Below the pieces are notes generated by a model, which ran no database searches, was not told the origin of the DNA, and saw only the letters and a program-made list of their open reading frames with translations. Positions 3,738 through 7,939 of a stretch of DNA of 7,939 nucleotides are shown here, in pieces. Numbering within the stretch: the first letter of the stretch is position 1; each line of letters starts with the position of its first letter. Made by a program: the position numbers and the translations under genes. Source of the stretch: an uncultured Eubacteriales bacterium (GTDB lineage Bacteria; Bacillota; Clostridia; Oscillospirales; Oscillospiraceae); NCBI GenBank assembly GCA_934567745.1, contig CAKTJM010000084.1, positions 1 to 7,939 on the forward strand, given 5' to 3'.

Positions 3738-4433
3738 ATGGAAGCCTTTTCTCAGCTGGCCCATGGCATCGACTGGTCCAGCCTGCGCGACGTCGTGATG
3801 CAGATCGTGGCGGTCCTCATCTGCCTGGTCGTCCACGAGGTCTGCCACGGCCTGGCCGCCTACAAGCTCGGCGACCCGACCGCCAAGAGCCAGCACCGGC
3901 TCTCGCTCAACCCCCTGCGTCACCTCGATATCTTCGGCACGCTCATGATGCTCGTGGCCGGGTTCGGCTGGGCCAAGCCCGTGCCGATCGACCTGCGGTA
4001 CTTCCGCGACCCCAAGCGCGGCATGGCGATCACCGCCCTGGCCGGTCCGGCGTCGAACTTCGTGTTGGCCTACGTCTCCGCCCTGTTCGTGAACGGGATC
4101 TACGGCGCGATCCTGGTCCGGGGGCAGGGGGCCCTGCTCGTGGACGCCCTCAACTTCTTCTATCTGCTCATGCTGCTGAACATCGGCCTGGGCGTCTTCA
4201 ACCTGATCCCCTTCCCGCCGCTCGACGGCTCGAAGGTCGTGGCGATGTTCCTGAGCGACCGCGCCTACTACCGCTGGATGCAGCTGGAGCGGTACGGCAT
4301 GATCGTGCTCATGGCGATCCTGTGGTTCGGCTGGCTGGACGGTGGGCTATACGCCGTGCGCAGCGCCGTGGAGAACGCGATGCTCGACGGGTCGGCCTTC
4401 ATGACCACCTTCGTCATCGGGCTGCTGTCGTGA
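3738..4433 (+). CDS. M50 site-2 protease family protein, YwhC-type (231 aa)
   Basis: The zinc motif HEVCH is at residues 33-37 (catalytic Glu34) in a membrane helix. It is followed by the subgroup's SLNPLRHLD block (56-64), AGPASN (102-107) and NLIPFPPLDGSK (155-166), in which Asp163 is the third zinc ligand. At least four hydrophobic segments are present (about 19-40, 66-82, 97-120, 138-158, 186-204). All key residues are intact. The compact form without PDZ or CBS domain matches the YwhC-like branch common in Clostridia, whose substrate is generally unknown. ATG at 3738 follows AAGGAG by about 6 bases. It leads the operon, and its TGA lies just before the scpA start (overlapping it if scpA begins at GTG 4430), so scpA may depend on its translation. 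It differs clearly from the SpoIVFB-like protease at 2929. Confidence 0.93.
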   Translation: MEAFSQLAHGIDWSSLRDVVMQIVAVLICLVVHEVCHGLAAYKLGDPTAKSQHRLSLNPLRHLDIFGTLMMLVAGFGWAKPVPIDLRYFRDPKRGMAITALAGPASNFVLAYVSALFVNGIYGAILVRGQGALLVDALNFFYLLMLLNIGLGVFNLIPFPPLDGSKVVAMFLSDRAYYRWMQLERYGMIVLMAILWFGWLDGGLYAVRSAVENAMLDGSAFMTTFVIGLLS

Positions 4434-4435
4434 CG

Positions 4436-5188
4436 ATGGAACGGCCGGTCTATCACCTCGAGGGCATCGTGCGGGACCGCGCGGGCGCCGAGGACTTCGA
4501 CGGTCCGCTGGACCTGATCCTGGCCCTGCTCAAGCGGGAGCGCGTGTCGATCCGGGACGTCTCCCTGACGGAGCTCCTGCGTCAATATCTCGCCTGGATG
4601 GAGGCCCGCCGTGCGCGCGACCTCACGGTGACGGGCGAGTTCATCACGATGGCCTCGCACCTGATGTGGCTCAAGACGCGGATGCTCCTGACCGAGGAGG
4701 ACGCCCAGGCCAAGGCCGAGCTGGACGAGCTGGCCGCCCAGCTCGCCGAACGCGAGGGGCGGGCGCAGCAGGCGCGGCTCCAGGCGGTCCTCCCGATGCT
4801 CGGGGACCGCTGGCGGCAGGGGGCCGCGGTCTGCGTCAAGCCGCCCGAGGCGCAGTTCGTCCGGCGGGTCTGGCGCTACGCCCATGGGGCGAACGAGCTG
4901 CGGCGCGCCCTGCTGGCCGCCCGCCGCCGTGCGCCGGAGGTCCGGCCGGTGGCGGCCGAGCACCTGCGCGCCCTGGTCCGGCGGGAGCCGTACCGCGTCG
5001 AGCGCGCGGCGGAGGAGCTGCTCGCCCGGCTGGACGAGGCGGGACCGCAGCGCTTCGGCGCGCTCCTGGCCCGCTGCCGTGACCGGTCCGAGGCGACGGC
5101 GCTGTTTTTGGCCCTGCTGGAGCTGTGCCGGGCGGGGCGGATCTCACTGACCGACGGGGACGATCCGGAGATCGCCCGGATCGCCTGA
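4436..5188 (+). CDS. scpA: Segregation and condensation protein A (kleisin, 250 aa)
   Basis: Starts MERPVYHLEG, with the family hallmark FDGPLDLILALLKRERVSI (residues 21-39), then EFITMASHLMWLKTRMLL (68-85) ending the N-terminal domain that binds the Smc neck. An acidic/Glu-rich linker (88-115) follows. The C-terminal winged helix (about 205-250: FGALLARC through TALFLALLELCRAGRISL) binds the Smc head. Length is normal. With Smc and ScpB it forms the ring complex that loads near the origin and compacts and separates chromosomes. ATG at 4436 is preferred by homology; a GTG at 4430 overlaps the upstream stop (GTGA) and is possible. No good Shine-Dalgarno is present for either, so translation likely depends on ribosomes finishing the protease gene. 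Confidence 0.96.
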   Translation: MERPVYHLEGIVRDRAGAEDFDGPLDLILALLKRERVSIRDVSLTELLRQYLAWMEARRARDLTVTGEFITMASHLMWLKTRMLLTEEDAQAKAELDELAAQLAEREGRAQQARLQAVLPMLGDRWRQGAAVCVKPPEAQFVRRVWRYAHGANELRRALLAARRRAPEVRPVAAEHLRALVRREPYRVERAAEELLARLDEAGPQRFGALLARCRDRSEATALFLALLELCRAGRISLTDGDDPEIARIA

Positions 5189-5222
5189 CAGTCGATGACA
5201 CCAACGACACCGAAAGGAGGGG

Positions 5223-5765
5223 ATGGACTTGGAGCGCACCGAGCTGGAGAGCGCCGTCGAGGCCATCCTCTTCGCTTTGGGCACGCCCGTCCCGGCGGAG
5301 CGTCTGGCCGCGGCGGCGGGGGCCTTCCCCCATCAGATCGACGAGGCCTGCGCCCGGCTGGCGGCGGGGTATGAGACCGAGGGGGCCGGCCTCCGGCTGA
5401 TCCGGCTGGAGGACCGCTGGCAGCTCGTCTCCGCCCCGCGCTGGGGCGGGACGATCCGCGGGCTGCTGGAGCGCCGCCGTCCGGACAGGCTCTCCCCGGC
5501 GGCGATGGAGACCCTGGCGGCGGTGGCGTACTTCCAGCCCATCACCCGGGCGGAGATCGACCGGATCCGGGGCGTGGATGCGTCCCACTCCGTCGCGCTG
5601 CTGCTCGAACGGGAGCTGATCGCCCCCTGCGGCACGCGCGACGCGCCCGGGCGGCCGACGCTCTACCGCACGACGGACGCCTTTTTGCGGAGCTTCGCCC
5701 TGACGTCCCTCACGGACCTGCCGCCGCTCCCGGCGGCGGAGGAGAAGGGGGGCGACGGCCCATGA
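5223..5765 (+). CDS. scpB: Segregation and condensation protein B (180 aa)
   Basis: Family signatures in order: ELESAVEAILFALGTPVP (residues 7-24), the first winged helix up to about 88, then LSPAAMETLAAVAYFQPITR (90-109) with EIDRIRGVDAS, and GRPTLYRTTDAFLRSF (143-158). ScpB dimerises and wraps the ScpA linker within the Smc-ScpAB condensin. The start is debatable. The strong AAAGGAGG (5213-5220) is only 2 bases from ATG 5223 but 8 bases from an in-frame TTG at 5229, so TTG may be the main start (178 residues). A 34-base gap separates it from scpA, and its stop overlaps the next gene's start (ATGA). The tail is acidic and short. Confidence 0.95.
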   Translation: MDLERTELESAVEAILFALGTPVPAERLAAAAGAFPHQIDEACARLAAGYETEGAGLRLIRLEDRWQLVSAPRWGGTIRGLLERRRPDRLSPAAMETLAAVAYFQPITRAEIDRIRGVDASHSVALLLERELIAPCGTRDAPGRPTLYRTTDAFLRSFALTSLTDLPPLPAAEEKGGDGP

Positions 5766-6436
5766 CCGGTGCGATCGTGCTGGGCGTGCTGGCCCTGCTC
5801 GTCGCCGCGATCCTCGCCCTGCGGGTGGGCGTCCTGGTCGGCTATGACCGGGGCGCGCCGTGGGCCAGGCTGTGCATCGGTCCGGCCCGCATCACCCTCT
5901 GGCCGAGGGAGCCGAAAAAGAAAAAACGGCCGAAACGCGCCAAGGGGAAACGGGCGGACCGCCCCAAGGAGAGCAAGACGCAGAAGGCCGCGAAGCCCCG
6001 TCCGAAGCTCACGCCCGCCCTCGTGCGGGCCATGCGCGGCCCGATCCGGGCCGCGCTGGGCCGCCTGCGCCGCGCCGTGCGGATCGATACGGTCGCGCTC
6101 CGGCTCATCTGGGCCGAGGAGGACCCCGCCGACGCGGCGGTCCACTACGGCCGCCTGTGGGCCGCGCTCGAGGCGGCCCTGGCGCTGCTGCGGGCGAACG
6201 TCACGGTGCGGGAGGACGACCTGGCGCTCACGATCGACTTCACACGCGAGAGACCGGAGCTGGTCTCGCTGCGGTTCGGGGCCTCGGCGACCCTGGGCCG
6301 GCTCATCGGCATCGCGGTCCTGGCGGCGGTCGGGATCCTGCGGGCGCTGCTGAGCGAGAAACGACGGACACGGACCGCCCCGACGGCGGTGAAAAAAGAG
6401 GAGGATCCCCATGGAGAACAAGCATCCGCTCAATGA
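5762..6436 (+). CDS. DUF2953 membrane protein (YtfI-like, 224 aa)
   Basis: An N-terminal hydrophobic helix (residues 4-27) is followed by a very basic Lys/Arg tract (about 51-82, starting PKKKKRPKRAKGKR). Next is an amphipathic region and the family-like signature WAEEDPADAAVHYGRLWA (117-134), in which DPA and YG are typical of DUF2953. A second hydrophobic segment (about 178-197) and a charged tail end it. In Bacillus subtilis the DUF2953 protein YtfI is encoded directly before YtfJ, the same order as here. That adjacency supports the call and suggests a shared sporulation role, though the biochemical function is unknown. Start ATG overlaps the scpB stop (ATGA). The last 26 bases overlap ytfJ, so both junctions suggest coupling. 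The GAAAAAGAAAAAACGG run (about 5914-5929) is strikingly A-rich for this gene. Confidence 0.85.
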   Translation: MTGAIVLGVLALLVAAILALRVGVLVGYDRGAPWARLCIGPARITLWPREPKKKKRPKRAKGKRADRPKESKTQKAAKPRPKLTPALVRAMRGPIRAALGRLRRAVRIDTVALRLIWAEEDPADAAVHYGRLWAALEAALALLRANVTVREDDLALTIDFTRERPELVSLRFGASATLGRLIGIAVLAAVGILRALLSEKRRTRTAPTAVKKEEDPHGEQASAQ

Positions 6437-6836
6437 CCTGATGGCCGAGACCATCCAGAAGATCCGCGAGACGGTGGACGCGAACACCGTCGTGGGCACG
6501 CCCATCGTGGCGGGCGAGGTGACGCTGATCCCGGTGTCCAAGCTGTCGTTCGGCTTCGGCACGGGCGGCTCGGAGTTCCCGGCGAAGGCCGCGTCCACCG
6601 CGCCGAACCCCTTCGGCGGTGGCGGTGGGGCCGGGGTCAAGGTGACGCCGGTGTGCTTCCTGGTCGTCTCGGGGACGAGCGTCCGGGTGCTGCCGATGGA
6701 CGGCGAGACGGACGGCGGCATCGAGCGCGTCCTGGACATGGTGCCGGACCTGGTGGCCAAGCTGACCGCCTGGCTCGAACAGCGCAAGGCCAAGGCCGCG
6801 GCCAAGGACGAAGCGGAGGAAGCCGACTTCGTCTGA
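6411..6836 (+). CDS. ytfJ: GerW/YtfJ family spore protein (141 aa)
   Basis: Contains the family core: an N-terminal helix (HPLNDLMAETIQKIRETVDA), VVGTPIVAGEVTLIPVSKLS (residues 27-46), FGFGTGGSEFP, a glycine-rich turn PFGGGGGAGVKV (67-78), TPVCFLVV (79-86), VRVLPMD (91-97) and IERVLDMVPDLVAKL (104-118). A charged Lys/Ala/Glu tail follows. Length is typical. YtfJ is a spore-associated protein of endospore formers linked to germination; its molecular activity is not known. ATG at 6411 has GAGGAGG 6 bases upstream. It lies in the scp operon after the DUF2953 gene and is followed about 100 bases later by a carboxypeptidase gene, an arrangement familiar in Clostridia. Its presence is good evidence that the host forms spores. 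Confidence 0.94.
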   Translation: MENKHPLNDLMAETIQKIRETVDANTVVGTPIVAGEVTLIPVSKLSFGFGTGGSEFPAKAASTAPNPFGGGGGAGVKVTPVCFLVVSGTSVRVLPMDGETDGGIERVLDMVPDLVAKLTAWLEQRKAKAAAKDEAEEADFV

Positions 6837-6897
6837 CGCTCGACCGGCTTCGAGGGATGGATCGCCCCGGTATCGTCTATACTACCTCCTAAGAGAC

Positions 6898-6914
6898 CGC
6901 CCGCTCTGCGGGCG
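6898..6914 (+). promoter_or_regulatory. Hairpin in the ytfJ-carboxypeptidase gap
   Basis: CGCCCGC and GCGGGCG form a perfect 7-bp stem with a TCT loop. No T-tract follows, so it is not a clear terminator. It lies about 14 bases downstream of a possible -10 box TATACT (6878-6883), which has no convincing -35. It may be a leader hairpin or a partial attenuator between ytfJ and the next gene. Confidence 0.4.
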
Positions 6915-6934
6915 AAGGCTTGGGAGGCGACGAC

Positions 6935-7939
6935 ATGCGAAAAGGCTGGGCCGTGGCGGTCCTCATCTGCGCGTTGGTCCTGGGACTGTCGGTCCCGTCG
7001 GGGGCCATCGCGCCCCCGACGACGTCCGCCCGCTGCGCGGTCCTGATGGACGCGGCGAGCGGGCGGGTGCTCTATGCCCAAAACGCGGACGAGCCGCGCC
7101 CGATCGCGAGCATCACGAAGCTGATGACCGCCCTCGTCGCGGCGGAGGCCCTGGATCTGGACGCGCCGGTGACGATCCGCCCGGAGTGGACGGGGATCGA
7201 GGGCACGTCGCTGTACCTGCGGGCCGGGGAGGTCCTGACGGTGCGGACGCTGCTGTATGGGCTGCTGCTGCACTCCGGCAACGACGCGGCGGTCGCCCTG
7301 GCCGGGGCGAGCGCGGGGGACGTCCCTACCTTCGTCGGCTGGATGAACGAGCGGGCGGCGGAGCTGGGGATGACGCACACACGGTTCTCCGATCCGCACG
7401 GCCTGAGCGACGGGGACCACTACGCCTCGGCGCGGGACATGGCCTTGCTGGCCTGCGCCTGTCTGAAGAACGAGACCGTGGCGGCGATCGTCGCCACGAA
7501 GAGCATCGTCTGCGAGGGCCGCTCGCTGACGAACCACAACAAGCTCCTCTGGCGGTACGACGGCTGCACGGGGATGAAGACGGGCTACACCCGCCAGGCG
7601 GGCCGGACGCTGGTCTCCAGCGCGGTGCGCGACGGGCGCAGTCTGGTCTGCGTGACCCTGTGCGACGGGGACGACTGGCGCGACCACGCCGCCCTGCTGG
7701 ACTACGGCTTCGCGGCCTACCCGTTGGAGACCGTCGCCGCGGCGGGGACGGAGGTCGCCCGGGTCCCGGTGGCGGGGAGCCTGGTGTGGTGCGTGCCGGT
7801 GACGGTGCGCGACGACTTCGCCTGGCCGCTGGCCGAGGGGGAGACGGTCCGCTGGGAGCTGCTCCTGCCGGAGCAGGCGGAGGCCCCCGTGCAGGCGGGC
7901 CGCCTGGCGGGCACCGTGCGGTTCTGGCTCGGTCAGGAC
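6935..7939 (+). CDS. dacF: D-alanyl-D-alanine carboxypeptidase (S11, DacF-type), 3' end cut
   Basis: The frame is open for 335 codons to the window edge with no stop, so the C-terminus is missing. A signal peptide is clear: MRKGW, a hydrophobic core to about residue 20, and likely cleavage after an AIA at 24-26. All three penicillin-binding motifs are present: SITK (59-62, acyl-serine Ser59), SGN (114-116) and KTG (215-217). From about residue 265 a beta-rich PBP5-type C-terminal domain begins. The enzyme removes the terminal D-Ala of peptidoglycan stem peptides outside the membrane, limiting cross-linking. The usual length of 380-400 residues implies 50-70 residues are lost, including any membrane anchor. 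ATG at 6935 has GGGAGG 7 bases upstream. The link to ytfJ suggests a role in spore cortex or envelope, but assignment to DacF rather than DacA/DacB is by context only. Confidence 0.92.
   Translation, partial: MRKGWAVAVLICALVLGLSVPSGAIAPPTTSARCAVLMDAASGRVLYAQNADEPRPIASITKLMTALVAAEALDLDAPVTIRPEWTGIEGTSLYLRAGEVLTVRTLLYGLLLHSGNDAAVALAGASAGDVPTFVGWMNERAAELGMTHTRFSDPHGLSDGDHYASARDMALLACACLKNETVAAIVATKSIVCEGRSLTNHNKLLWRYDGCTGMKTGYTRQAGRTLVSSAVRDGRSLVCVTLCDGDDWRDHAALLDYGFAAYPLETVAAAGTEVARVPVAGSLVWCVPVTVRDDFAWPLAEGETVRWELLLPEQAEAPVQAGRLAGTVRFWLGQD

Noticed and set aside
3605..4435. In-frame upstream extension of scpA from an ATG at 3605
   Set aside because: It would read through a terminator and out of frame through the whole M50 protease gene. 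The ScpA family begins at MERPVYHLEG.
5663..7687. Very long minus-strand open frame (674 codons) across scpB, DUF2953, ytfJ and the carboxypeptidase gene
   Set aside because: It is antisense to four well-supported genes. Its product is low-complexity Arg/Pro/Gly text with no domain, and such frames arise easily in GC-rich DNA.
1..7939. CRISPR array, insertion sequence or rRNA
   Set aside because: I saw no regularly spaced repeats, transposase frames, terminal inverted repeats or rRNA-like sequence.

Overview
The window is GC-rich (roughly two thirds G+C). It carries sporulation-linked genes (a SpoIVFB-like protease and YtfJ/GerW), Shine-Dalgarno sites close to AGGAGG, and a tRNA gene with an encoded CCA. 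Together these point to a spore-forming, high-GC member of the Clostridia, most like the Oscillospiraceae (Flavonifractor/Intestinimonas-type gut bacteria). The taxonomic call is inference from gene content and order.

Left part (1-2400) is an accessory-looking set of short transcription units. A zeta-toxin-like P-loop kinase gene (+), cut at its first codon by the window edge, converges on a small coiled-coil protein gene (-). That gene has its own promoter, a palindromic operator candidate and a terminator. Next comes a two-gene minus-strand unit: an XRE-type repressor with a TTG start, and a small double-CxxC zinc-ribbon protein that overlaps it and seems to lack a usual start codon. Divergent from the repressor is a nucleoside 2-deoxyribosyltransferase/DNPH1-like gene (+) with a strong promoter and a leader hairpin.

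Middle (2360-3740): tRNA-Pro(CGG) on the minus strand with a near-consensus promoter and a strong terminator. It is followed on the plus strand by a sporulation-like pair: a small single-pass membrane protein resembling a SpoIVFA without its LytM domain, overlapping a SpoIVFB-like M50 intramembrane protease. A 17-bp-spaced promoter overlapping that protease's stop codon, followed about 110 bases later by a strong intrinsic terminator, defines a probable unclassified small RNA of about 140 nt. The -35 box of the next promoter lies inside this terminator's hairpin.

Right part (3738-7939) is a tight conserved operon: a second M50 protease, scpA, scpB, a DUF2953 (YtfI-like) membrane protein, ytfJ/gerW, and a D-alanyl-D-alanine carboxypeptidase that runs off the window end. 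Genes overlap or nearly abut, so translation is probably coupled. The set joins chromosome organisation (SMC-ScpAB), spore germination and peptidoglycan trimming, a gene order I know from clostridial genomes. Nothing here is a complete novel system. The items most worth a second look are the small RNA locus, the zinc-ribbon gene without a canonical start, and the reduced SpoIVFA/SpoIVFB-like pair.
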